From positions 868,001 to 932,000 of the forward strand of contig JANTQA010000029.1 of the NCBI GenBank assembly GCA_027625915.1: a stretch of 64,000 nt of DNA, in the 5' to 3' direction. This DNA is from Anaeramoeba flamelloides (taxonomy: Eukaryota; Metamonada; Anaeramoebidae). The translations under genes were made by a program, and so were the position numbers. Below are positions 33,601-44,523 of this stretch, in pieces. Each line of letters begins with the position of its first letter. Within the stretch, counting starts at the first letter, position 1. Under the pieces are notes generated by a model that was not told where the DNA came from, did no database searches, and saw only the letters and a list, made by a program, of their open reading frames with translations.

Positions 33601-35582
33601 TTATCAAAAAATTTTGAGTTATAATACAATAAATCAAAATAATTTTTATCATAATCTTTTTCAAAAGTTTCTTTCTGTTGAATTTTTTTCGTCTTTGTAT
33701 TTTCATCATTATCATCATCATCATCATCATCATCATTTTCCGTATCTTTATTATTAATGTCTAATTCATCAATTTCTTCGTCTTGATCGTCATCTTCATT
33801 TAAGTTTCTTTTTTTCTTTTTAGATTTATCTTCTTTTTTTTTCCCTTTAGAATTTTTTGATTTTTTTTTACTAGAACCGTTCTTTTGTTTAATGAGAGAC
33901 TTTTTTTTAACTTTTCTTAAATTGGAATTTATTTCTATATAGGATTTTATATTAAATTTTTTGTCTCTATTTTTTTTTTTATTTTTTTTGAAAAAAAATA
34001 ATGTTTTAAAAATAATAAAACTATTGCAGATTAGATCTCTTTCTTTGTTATTTTTTGTTGCAAAAATAAAATATTTGTCTGTATTTTCAATTTTTAACAT
34101 AAATACTGTTTGTAATAATGGGTGAAGAATTAATAATAATTTTTTTGAATATTTATCTTGATAATTTTGATCTTTTGAAATTATTTCATAATGATCAGGA
34201 AAAATTATTAATTGATTTTTGGCTTTAGTTTCTACTTTGTCGTCTTCAGAATCATCGGAGTCATCGGAATCATCGGAATCATTACTAATTTCATTATCGT
34301 TATTATCATTATTATCATTATCATTATTATTCTTGTTGTTGTTATCCCAAACATTTGTAGAAACTATTAAAAGATCAAAAATGGCCTTTTGATTATTAAA
34401 AATATTTTGGATCTTATTGTAAAGTCTTTCTTTTTCTTTTCTAATCCTTTGATCAATTAATAAATTTGAATAATAAATTTGAGGATATTGTCTATTAATT
34501 AAAAACGGTTTCCCTAAATAATTAAAAGGTGCAATTAAAAAATTTTTTCTATTTTTTGTTTCATTTTGATAACTTGTCAGTACTTCACGCTGTATTGTAA
34601 TTGAAGGCTGGAAATTGTATTCGTCATTTACTTTCGGAAATGTAAATAAAGAGCATGTCATTTTTTGGATGGTTAAAATATGAGACAATTTATAAAAGCT
34701 TTTTTGTTGTGAGAAATAATTTTGAGATCCTAAGCTTTGTTCAATTTTAGATTCCATAAATGCTTTGAGGCATTGTACAAAAATTAATGCTTCGCCTTTA
34801 GATCTTGCATTTAAATTTAATTTCCTTTTCATTTCTGGTACTGAAATATTTAAGATTATTCTTGTGGAATCCTGTTGGTTAATGATCGGAGAAATGGCAG
34901 AGTAGTTTAATTTAAACAGTAGCGGCTCAAGTTGGCCTTCAACCAAGATCGAGAAGAGATTTTTATTTAGCATTAAAAGTGTGTCGTGCAGACGCTCCTT
35001 GTTGTCCTGTAGAATCATTTTAAATTTTGCTTCACCTCTTTTGATACAATGCGATACGATACAATCAATTTCAGGCTGACTCCCAAGTATGGTCCCGTTC
35101 AACGGAACGCTTTCTGGTGTTTTACAGTTGTAATACCATGAATACATCCTGATGACATGGCTAAAGATTAAGGCCTTCCAAATGTTTGGGAATTTGATTT
35201 TTAATTTTAGTTCGCTTTTTTGGTTTTCTTTTCCAATCATGTTCCCTTGTTCGCTTTGGAGAAAGCTATTATACTCTTTCGGAAGATCGATTTGTAACAA
35301 ACAATAGTCTTTGACAGAAAAATTGACATTTGTGACAGGCGGTAAGGCTAATTTAATAATGTTTTGGTACACTACATGAATTAAAAATGAGTCCGGTAAT
35401 ATTTCGATCGTTGCAACTTGTTCTTCCTTGTTCACTGGATCGATGATTTTGACAGAAAAATACGTTTTGCCATGCGCAAATAGCCTTTGAACAGTTGTGT
35501 GCAAATCCTTTTCGCTGTGTGTCGTAAGTGTTGAAACTAATTCATATTTTAATTCAGAGATCCACAATTCTTGTTCATTCAT
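29133..35582 (-). CDS. Giant 2149-aa protein with about twelve PH-like modules and low-complexity linkers
   Basis: Single exon from ATG 35582. I do not recognise the family by name. The sequence repeatedly shows stretches of about 90-110 residues alternating short beta-strand patterns and ending in an amphipathic helix with Phe/Tyr/Trp, the pattern of PH/GRAM-type folds. Approximate starts: 35, 185, 455, 720, 835, 990, 1100, 1210, 1425, 1550, 1925 and 2030. Examples: [54 protein letters not shown]. Linkers: [10 protein letters not shown] near 440, acidic DDDDDDD near 615, ENENEN (794-830), KEKEKE (964-984 and 1327-1347), GKGKGK (about 1350), SGSGSG (1634-1670) and [13 protein letters not shown] repeats (1700-1917). 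No signal peptide or membrane helix. A phosphoinositide- or protein-binding scaffold is plausible but inferred. The first about 290 residues are the least A+T-biased, so the start looks right. Confidence 0.85.
29830..30480 (-). repeat. Coding minisatellite: Ser-Asp-Lys-rich repeats
   Basis: Within the giant gene, units based on TCTGATAAA-like codons (Ser-Asp-Lys, Ser-Glu-Lys, Ser-Asp-Gln-Gly) run about 650 bp in irregular higher-order blocks ([11 protein letters not shown] and [11 protein letters not shown]). All length changes keep the frame, so the tract is under coding constraint although clearly unstable. Confidence 0.9.
30560..30680 (-). repeat. Coding microsatellite encoding Gly-Ser repeats
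   Basis: Plus-strand CCAGAA/CCAGAG hexamers encode about 18 Gly-Ser pairs on the minus strand, with two Gly-Pro variants. It lies between two PH-like modules and probably acts as a flexible linker. Confidence 0.9.
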
Positions 35583-36029
35583 TTTGTTTATTTATCAAAT
35601 AAAAACTTTTTTTTTTTTTTTTTTAAAATTATTGCTTTTTTAATAAGTCTGTTGACAAATAAAATAAAATGTAAAAAATGTTTTTTTGGAAATTTCTCTT
35701 CTTGTTTGAACTGAAAATTTAAGATTCCTTTTCTTCTTATTGAACGATTTTAATTTTTACAAAATACAAATAAAAAGAATAAAAAAAATGATAGGTTTTG
35801 GCTTTTTTTCAAGTTTCGGATTTCAGAAAATAAATAAGCAAATATGATCATTTCATTGAGAGAACTTTCTTTTCCAAATTTTTAATCGTGAACAAAGTCA
35901 AAGGTTATTCTTTCTTTCGATTTTATGATGTAAATTGATAAAATGGTATTTGAATGAGAAATGGGGAAAAATTTCACGATTTTTTCTTTTTTATCAAGAA
36001 AAGAATTCATCAAAGAAATGGTTTGTAAC
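35583..36029. other. Spacer upstream of the giant gene
   Basis: A+T-rich; contains the presumed promoter of the minus-strand gene starting at 35582. No motif is nameable. Confidence 0.45.
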
Positions 36030-36269
36030 TTATGACAACGATTTATTTTTAGGATGACTTTTTGTTGTATAAAGTAATTGACGTAATAATAATAAATGAA
36101 AGGTATATTGAAGAATGGAAAAAATGCTAATAAAGTTAAATGCTTTTTTCATTTTTGTTTCAAAAATCAAAACAACTTTCAAAAAGTTGATATAAGAATC
36201 CTTAGCAGAGTTGGTAAACTTCAGTAACCATTTTTCAGTCCATGATTTATAATTTTTTTGATCAGACAT
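36030..36269 (-). CDS. Small hypothetical protein, 79 aa, possible membrane anchor
   Basis: ATG 36269 reads MSDQKNYKSWTEKWLLKF, a normal-looking charged N-terminus, followed by a hydrophobic stretch at about residues 44-62 (FNFISIFSILQYTFHLLLL) and a basic tail. It could be a small tail-anchored or organellar membrane protein. I recognise no family. The composition of the first 35 codons is less A/T-monotonous than the spacer. A splice or a longer gene cannot be excluded. It is about 450 bp upstream of, and co-oriented with, the giant gene. Confidence 0.45.
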   Translation of the reverse strand: MSDQKNYKSWTEKWLLKFTNSAKDSYINFLKVVLIFETKMKKAFNFISIFSILQYTFHLLLLRQLLYTTKSHPKNKSLS

Positions 36270-36502
36270 TTTTCAAACTGATTTATTATAGTTAAAAGAA
36301 CTATTTTGTCTTAAAGTGGTGATATAAATTGAAAGTTGTATTTCTTTTTTCTTGAATACCTATAGATGAGTATATAATCAAACAAAGGTCCCAATAAACT
36401 AAAAGTAAAACTATATAAGGTTTTTTAAAGACTACCTTATTAAAAAAGCAATTCCAAAAATATAGGATTAAAATCAAAGATTTTTCTTTCAAAATTGAGA
36501 CT

Positions 36503-36630
36503 CAGCTGTTTTAGAAAAGTGTGTACCAAAAGTTTTATTAGACGTTGATTGAACTGATTAAAACATATGAATTAGACGGTTTTAAACGCTACTTACAAAA
36601 CTTCGAGTCAAAACTTTTTTAAAACAGCTA
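36503..36630. mobile_element. 128-bp MITE, CAGCTGTTTTA family, copy 2, with 9-bp direct repeats
   Basis: Nearly identical to 21011-21138. The nonamer AAATTGAGA occurs just outside both ends (36492-36500 and about 36632-36640), separated from the inverted repeats by two or three bases. A duplication of 8-10 bp would fit hAT- or Mutator-type integration rather than mariner. It sits about 230 bp upstream of the small gene's start at 36269. Confidence 0.8.
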
Positions 36631-38989
36631 TAAATTGAGAAAATACTAATAAATCCAAAGAATTATCTGAAAATTTTTAACTTGATTTTAATTTTACAAA
36701 TTTTTTTACACAAGCTTTGATTGATTCATTATATTGGTTAAATGTGAACAAAATTTGTCAAACTGACTTGACTTTCAAACCCTTCTCTGTCTTGAGTTGT
36801 TTTATATGTTGGCTTAATTGAGATTCAAAAATTGAAAATTGAACTAAAAATTTAATGAAATAAATTTGAATTTATTAGTATCGGTCAAAAAACAAAAATA
36901 TGAAAAAAAAATTGGAAAAATTATCATAAAACTTTTCCTCAAATTAGGTTCATCATTTTAAATTGTCTCAATATATCTAGGGTCTTACATTTAAAATTGA
37001 TTTGAACTTTATTTATACTTTCAAATAACGAATTAAAAGTTGTATTGGAAAAGAAGAAATAAAGTATCAAGATTTAATTAGCAATACATCTTATAAACTT
37101 TAAATTGGATATTTTTATCTGAGTAGAAAAAATAAAAAAAAGTCATATACTGAGTTATCAAAAGTAAAAATTAATATTCACCATATATATTTATCCTGGA
37201 ACATTATTGAAAGTTTTTTTTCATACAATGGGAATTTTTTGTTATATTTTTTTCTCTAATGAAAAATTTCATTATTTAATTACATTTTAGAATAAAATCT
37301 GAATAGAAAATTAAACTTTAACTATTTATTTTTGACTTACTATCAATCTTTATGTAAAATAATCAATGTTTATTTTCTTAGTCGATTTTATTTTCATATC
37401 TCCCAATATTATTGCAATGTATAACAATTATTTATTTTTTAAAGCGAGAATTTGAACTTTTCAACGGTGACTAAAAGAAAAAAAAAATGATGGTATGTAC
37501 TGTATTTCCGTTTTTAAACTAAACGGAATTATTTTTTGTTTGTTATTTTGATCAAAATTATAAATTTAGATATCTGCTTTTACTAATTTCATAAACAGTT
37601 TTTGAATTTAATTTTTTATCAGAAAGAAGAAAAAAGGGTGACTTTTAAAAAGCAACCATAATTAGTGTTTGTTAACATTTTTATGAAAATACTTGAATCT
37701 TAAAATATAGTTATATAAAACATTTGTAGAAAATCATACCTAATATTTCATAACATATCGTCTTTATTTTTTTAAAAAAAAAACAAATATAATAAAAATA
37801 TAAAAGAAATTTACAAGAAAATTAAAATAAAGGCATTTTCAAAAAAGTAGAGTTTTTTTAAATTTCATAAAAAATATTTTTTGTTATGAGATATATTCAT
37901 AACTTGATAATAAAAAAGTAGATGAAATATTTATTATGTTTGGATCAACACTTATAGTTTTTATATCAAAATAAGTCTATTGAAATATCTCTAAAAATGA
38001 GAAAAAAATACAAAAAATTGTCTAAAAATGTAAGTATTTTTAATAAAAGTGGGGTTATACCGAAAATATTCAAACAATTTTTTAAAAGAATAAAATACAG
38101 TTAGATAAGTGTTTCATTTCTATGTTAGAAAATTTATCAAGATTAAACATAATTGGAAGAAGATAATTTTATGATCAAAAAGAAAAAAATCAACTATTTT
38201 TCTGAAATTTTGACCATTGAAAAAATATCAATAAAAATCGAGATTATAAATCTGGATATTTTCTTTATTTATCAAAACACTGCCCAAAAAAAAAAAAAAA
38301 AAATAAAAATACATTGAAATATTATTTCGAACCAATAAAGTATAAATAATAATATATGATGTTTAAATATTCCTTTTAGAATTGATTTTAAAAAGGATAC
38401 TATTATTTTCCAATTAAAAAATGAAAATCTTTTGGTTCACATTCCAAAATATTTTTCTAATTTATAAGTGCAAGCAAAACCAAAAGATCTTTACAACATC
38501 GTTTAGAAATGATATTTTTATACAACAAATTAAACGTTCTTGTGTAAACTTTAAGACAAAATTTTTACTCTACTAATTTGATTTTAGAAGTCATAATTAA
38601 TCTTTATTCTGGAACTTGAAATAAAAATTTTCATTTATTAATTGGAAAATAATACTATTTTGAAATAAATTAAGAATGTATTTTAGAAAAAATCTTAATT
38701 ATATATCCTACTAAGAAATTTATACATATATATTTTTTTTTCTAGAATTTCCAGTAATCGACACTAAAAATAATAGTAAAACTAATTCAGGTATTAAAAA
38801 ATGGATGATAATTGTTAATCTATAAACTAATACAAAAAAAAAAAAACTAACTAAGAAAATAAACTGAAAAGTTTTTAATTTATTTTAACAAACATAAATA
38901 AAAACTCAAATAATTTGGAAATTGAAAGACGAGTGGAAAAAATAAAGAGGTTTAAAATAATTGTTAGAGAGACGGGAAATTTTCTGGTT
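36631..38989. other. 2.3-kb A+T-rich spacer, nothing recognised
   Basis: No reading frame, inverted-repeat pair or similarity to other repeats in the window was noticed. Frequent A- and T-tracts are the only pattern. Confidence 0.5.
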
Positions 38990-39430
38990 TAAATGAATTT
39001 GCTGATAGGTGTTATTTTGTCTTGAACTACTTTTTCCAAATTGCGTGTTTAGTCATGTTGGCCAAAAATATGTATTTATAAATTTATTTGGATTCTACAC
39101 CAACAATTATTGATCGATCAAATCATAAGATAACCTCAACTGATTTTATTTGATTCTTCAATTTAACGAACTCACAATTAACCTAATATCAATGGTTGAT
39201 AAAAATAAATTGATCCACCAAAATAGGTTACATAATTCAAACAATGTAATGAAAACCAAAAACAACAAAAAGATGAAAAAAATGATTTTCATATTTTTCA
39301 AAAATCCAAAATTCTTTCCAATTTGAATGAAATTGTATTATTACGGTTCTTTTAACTGTTTTAACTGTGTGTAAAATTTTGAATTTTAGTGTTTTAAAAA
39401 GGGATTTAAACTTAAGAATTGTAAAGTTAT
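38990..39430. mobile_element. Degenerate inverted copy of the GATCGATC mariner-like MITE
   Basis: Read on the minus strand this follows the element at 23484-24012: CAAAATTTTACACAC-like terminus, AATTGGAAAGAATTTTGG, ATCAACCATTGATATTAGG, AAATCAGTTGAGG and TTTGATCGATCAATAATTG. The left end is eroded. Confidence 0.6.
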
Positions 39431-39707
39431 TTAAATTAGCAGATTAAAAATTGTAATTTTGTTATTAAAAGAATAAAACTCAAAATACAAATCTTAAAGC
39501 AAGATGAAAACAATTAATTTTTTCATTATTATTATTTTTTTTTTTTTTGTAAATACAAAAATAATGATAATGATAATTTTATTTTTCAATATAATAAACA
39601 AATAATCCTTTGAAAATAGTTTTTATAAACAATAATTTTTTTATTAGATTTAATTTTTTTTATAATATTCTATATTTTTAGTATTTTTTCTTGGCTATAC
39701 CTTGATT

Positions 39708-40931
39708 TCAATCCATTTTATCTTCAGTATCACTGACACTAGTTGTTTCGCTTTCTGAGTAACTATTTTTTTCTTTTTCTGTTTTGATCTCCTTTTTCTT
39801 ACTCCTTTTCTTACCATTCCCATTTTTATTCTTTTTCTTTTTCTTTTTCTTTTTATTTTTTTTATTGCTATTAATTTTTTTTCCTTTTCCATTCTTTTTT
39901 TTTTTCGTTTCCCTTTTTGTTTTCGTTTTCTTTCTTTTTTTCTTTTTCTTTTTCTGATCTTGATCATTATTATTATTCTCGAGTATACCTTGGTCGCCAT
40001 TCTCGATTTGAGATAAAATTCTATTCCATCTTCCCGTAGTATTTACAATAAACTGTTTTGAAATTCCTGGATAAATGGTTTCGCATTCAAGGAAGTGTTT
40101 TAGCATCAAGTCAAGATGCTTTGTCATTTTGTGCCCGTCCCATTCTGTTTTTAATCTATTTATTGTGGGTAATATTGCCGTGTCAAAAAATTGTGGTTGA
40201 GTTGTCATTTTGTTACTGTTATTTGAATTAGAAGTGGAATTCGAATCGGAATCAGAAATTGGTATGGTTACATTTAAAGTGATTTTTTGCTTGCTCTTTG
40301 GGGTGTCACCAAAATTTTCATTATTAATTTCGCCTTTAGGTTTGGTTATCAATTTGTTGTTTTCATTCGTATTAGAAATTTTAAGGGGATCTTTGTCTGT
40401 TGTATTTTCATTTTCAGAACCTGAACAAGAATCTTCGCCCTCTTTATTTGTTTTCTTTTCTCCTTTCTTGACTTTTTCTTCATCATTTTCGACTTTGTGG
40501 TTTTCAATTTCAATTACTTTTACTTTTTCTTTCTTCTTCAATTCTTTTTTCCTTTCTTTCTCAATTTTTTCTTTATCAATTATTATCCAATCTTTGTAAA
40601 ATTCCTTTTTATTTCCATCACTATTTGTTTTCACATTTCTATTCTGCTTTGATTTACCATTTTTTTTCTCAATTTTAATAATTGTTTCTTTCCCATTGTC
40701 ACTATTACTTTCGCTATCAATGCTACTTGTTTCACTGCTTGTTATGCTACTTGTTTCACTACTTGAGCCATAGCTTCTAGATCTATTGCTTTCGCTGTTT
40801 GAGCTAAAAATGTTGCCCTTGCTACTCCTTCCTGAAAGTTTACTACTATTATACTGTTTACTATTCTTGTTCTTTTTCTTGTTTTTTTTCACATTTTTGT
40901 TTTTCTTATTGTTTTTTTTCTTTTCTATTTT
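39708..40931 (-). CDS. Lys/Ser/Asn-rich protein, start unresolved
   Basis: The open frame runs from an acceptor-like AG near 40932 to a stop at 39708, about 400 codons with no in-frame ATG near its start. The N-terminal part is basic, then a Ser/Glu-rich stretch (SETSSITSSETSSIDSESNS). A charged middle leads to a short globular part at about residues 240-305 (FFDTAILPTINRLKTEWDGH ... NTTGRWNRILSQI), followed by a Lys-rich tail. An upstream ATG (41080; MKNGSFRKLQKRK then GTTTGC) looks like a first exon, but its phase does not fit the acceptor choices visible, so the 5' structure is open. A nuclear or RNA-linked role would fit the basic tails but is a guess. Confidence 0.6.
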   Translation of the reverse strand, partial: KIEKKKNNKKNKNVKKNKKKNKNSKQYNSSKLSGRSSKGNIFSSNSESNRSRSYGSSSETSSITSSETSSIDSESNSDNGKETIIKIEKKNGKSKQNRNVKTNSDGNKKEFYKDWIIIDKEKIEKERKKELKKKEKVKVIEIENHKVENDEEKVKKGEKKTNKEGEDSCSGSENENTTDKDPLKISNTNENNKLITKPKGEINNENFGDTPKSKQKITLNVTIPISDSDSNSTSNSNNSNKMTTQPQFFDTAILPTINRLKTEWDGHKMTKHLDLMLKHFLECETIYPGISKQFIVNTTGRWNRILSQIENGDQGILENNNNDQDQKKKKKKRKKTKTKRETKKKKNGKGKKINSNKKNKKKKKKKKNKNGNGKKRSKKKEIKTEKEKNSYSESETTSVSDTEDKMD

Positions 40932-41599
40932 CTTTTTGGATTTAATATGAAAATAAAAATATAAAAAAAAAAAAGTTTTGGAAAAAATTGATTTAAAAAA
41001 GAAAGAATAAAAAATTTTTAAAAATAATAAATTGCAAACCTTTTTCTTTTTTGTAATTTTCGGAAAGATCCATTTTTCATTGTGTTGTTTTTTACTATTT
41101 GAAAAAATATTAAAATGAAATTTGAAAAAATATTAATATGAAATTTAAAAAAAAAATAAATTAGATTGGTTAATATTGTTTAGAAATTTAAAATATAAAA
41201 TTCGAAACTTCTATTAAAATTAGAATATTATTGCGAAAAAAAACTAATTTAACTTTATATTAATTCTTTTATCATGTGACATTTTGTAATAATGATTAAG
41301 AGAGTAAAAACGATTAGTTGAGAATTTTTTAACGTTTTTTTTCAAATTCCTTTTTTATCCATAGCACATTGGAAATATTCATTGGAGTGTAATATTATTA
41401 AAATTATAACACAACAAAAAACTTTATTGTAAATAATTTATTTCAAAGAGAACTTTAAAAAAGTAATTTTTTTAAAAAAAATGATAAAAAAAAGATTGTT
41501 GTATTTGTTTTTATTTTTTTTAAAAACTACTTTATATAAAATAAAATAATTTTTGCAAAATTTTATTAAGGGGTTCGTAACTCTTGTTTATTTTTTCTC
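40932..41599. other. Spacer, possible 5' exon of the preceding gene at 41040-41080
   Basis: See the entry for 39708-40931. The remaining sequence is A+T-rich and shows no other gene. Confidence 0.4.
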
Positions 41600-42800
41600 C
41601 TAAAAGTTAATAGAGTACATTTTATTTTCACAAAGGTTCAGAGTAATTATTTATATAAGAATATAATTAAACTTGATAAACAAACTACTTATCAGCTTTT
41701 GAGAAAATGAGTTGACCATTTTTAAAAGAGTTTATTTTTCCCAATTAAATTTTCAATGAAAAGATCTGATTCCTTTTTGTTTGGTATTTTTGGATTATAA
41801 AAAGAAAAATTTTAAATACATTTTTATTTTGAAATGAAACCTCACTTTCAGTATTATATGAGAGATGTATCAACAAATAAAATTTAAAATTTTAATCTTA
41901 TTTTAAAAATACAAGAAAAATAAAACAAATATCGAAGAATTGAAGATCTGAAAAAATTGATCATTTATTTTCTTTTACAATTATTGATTGAATTTCTTGA
42001 AATTTAAAAGATTATTCAATATTTCTTTTTCGAATATTCAGAGTATAAACAAGGAACTTTTATTATTAAAATAATTTATTTGATAATATCAATTATTTTT
42101 TTTTTTATTAGAATTATTTATTAGAATTAGTTTTTTATTGTTTAAAAATATTAAAAAAATGAGAAATAATATAGATCCTATTGATACATTTAATCTTTTG
42201 GTTATTGTAAATTCACTGGGATAATTAAGATTGGGTTATTAATTATTATTTAAAAATAATCCTATTAAAAGGTATTTCTTTTGGGTTATAAGTTGAATTT
42301 TACTATGTTTTTGAAGAAGGTATTTTGGGGGAATGTTTAATTTAATTGTATTTTGGTTGTTTTTTCTCATATTTTTCTGTTTAAATAAAACGAAAAAATT
42401 GATTAGAATTCTGTTCTTTGAAGAAAGAAATTAAATTTTTTTCAAGTTTAAAATAATTATTGTAATTTTTCTGAAATTAAGTAGATTTTTTAAACTGAAT
42501 TATTTCAAAACTTAATGGTTTTATTTTTAAAGTGTATTTTTGTACAATTCCTACACAGATATTAAGATTTATTTCTTCTTTCAAAGGAAATAATTTTTTT
42601 TGAAATAATTCAGAAATATTCTGAATTTTGAACTTTATAAAATGGGAAAAAATGGATCAAACTTTTAAAAACAATAATTCTTTTCTGAAAATAGCTTTAA
42701 GAGTAAGTTAGGTCTCGTAGTTATCAAATTTTTACTTTGTTTTTCAATTCCAAGATGTGGTGTATTTTTTTTGAATTTGCTATTAAATTTACTATTAGAA
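41600..42800. repeat. About 1.2-kb diverged dispersed repeat, copy 2 (copy 1 at 4330-5530)
   Basis: Collinear with copy 1 from ATTTTATTTTCACAAAGG to TTTGAATTTGCTATTAAATT. Divergence is high but block order is kept throughout. No conserved reading frame. Confidence 0.65.
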
Positions 42801-44523
42801 TTTTTTTTATAGTTTTCGAGTTCCTTAAATATCTGATTTTTGAAAATATTTATTTTACTTTTAATTTAGTAGGCTTATTATAAAAATTATTTTTTAAATA
42901 ATTTTGTTAGCTTTAAATAGTTTTTAGATCTGTTGATCAATATTTCACTAAGCTAAGCTTTTGAATACATCTATATATTTTAATATTAAGGAACCACTTG
43001 GTTTATTAAACTTTGTTTAATCTTATGCGTGGGCTGAGGGTTTAGAAAACTTTATTTGAATGATGTGAGATTTTAGTGTGATTATAAATCATTTACTGTT
43101 ACGGAGATATGTACATTTTACCAATTTTATGCGCCACAATTTCCGAGAAATAGAATCATTAAAACTCATTTCTTTAACTTAAATACATTACTAGATTAAT
43201 AAATATGAGAGTGGGAATATATTCTAGTATAATAGATTTATATATTAATTAAAAAATAGAAATTAAAAAATAAAAAGATTGAGCTTGAAAAAAATTAAAA
43301 AAAAAATCATTTATTTCTTGATCTTAGGTTTAATATTTGTTACAATCATTTCTTCTTTCCTCAATTTTATTTTTAATTTTTTAGGTAAAAACTTTGATTC
43401 GAAAAATTTTGCCAAACAAATTACTTTCCTATTTCTAACTAATTTCCAAAATGAATTTTAATAATCCTATTTTCATTTCAATTCTTCTAATTTAGATTTA
43501 GTTTCAATGAAATATGAAGTTTTTTTCAATACTTCCCCGAAAAATAGATTTATTGGATGAATTTGTTTGATTTTAAAATTATTTATTTTTCCAATATAAA
43601 TCTGAAAACACAAAATAATCCTGAATTGTTGTTTTCAATTTTTTAACCATATTTTCTTTTACTTTGAGTTAGTTCTTTGTAAGTTATTTTTTAATTTGGG
43701 TAATTAAGTTTTTTTTTTTAATTTTTGAAATAGTATTCTTGATTCTGGCTCGATTTAATAAGAATATTTGAAAAAGAATTTTGAAAAGAAATTGTTAAAA
43801 AATAGGTCTTTTTTCATAAATTAATAAATAGGAATGAGGGGGATTCAATGTAATATAAAGTAATGGCCTTTTTGTATTCTTGTTTCAAATTAAGAAGATA
43901 AAGAATAAAAATCTTCAAAATATATTTTGAATTTTTTTAATCTTGAGTTCAACAAGTTTATTCATAAAAATTAATCTTTCTTGTTAGAATTTTCGAAAAG
44001 AAAATATTTTTTTCAAATACACATCTTCTCACGTCTATTTTTTTTTTTTTTTTTTTTTGGTTTATTCTAGGATTAATTTCAAGCATTCCTATAAACACAT
44101 TTCTAGATCCAAAACCTAATTTAATAAAACCAAAAATTTAATCAAAAAAAATTTGTTCAAAAAATTGAAAAATGAAAGATCCAACTCTAAATTACTTAGG
44201 GTTTTTATTCTTTTTGCAAATAAGGTAAGTGAATAACAATTTTGGATCTCGAGGTTTCAATATCTGGTGGCACTTAAAAAAATTTTTTTTCAGTAATATT
44301 CACACAATTAAAATTTTTAGCAAAGGAAAATTTTACCCACTTCCTTAATTGATTACAAAAATTTTTAATTTTAGTATTAATTTTTTTTTTACCTGTTTTT
44401 TTTTTTGTAATTAACTCTTTCATTCTCAGAAATTTTAAGTCATCAAGTAATCCGGTTATCAATAAAAAGCATCACATTAATTCAAAAATGGTCGTTAAAA
44501 ACAAAAAATAAAATAAAAAAGCA
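42801..44523. other. A+T-rich spacer downstream of the kinase
   Basis: A plus-strand stretch at 43279-43461 encodes a Lys-rich start and a hydrophobic segment but begins at TTG and lacks further coding sequence. A minus-strand stretch at 44274-44462 (LLDDLKFLRMKELITKK) might be a further 3' exon of the kinase, if the GTTTGC near its stop codon is a donor. Neither is firm. Confidence 0.4.

Noticed and set aside
36301-36492. Minus-strand 63-codon frame
   Set aside because: It ends against a MITE and its flanking repeat, with no recognisable domain and A/T-driven composition.
43279-43461. Plus-strand signal-peptide-like frame
   Set aside because: It starts at TTG, has no downstream coding sequence, and hydrophobic T-rich codons are common by chance in this A+T-rich DNA.
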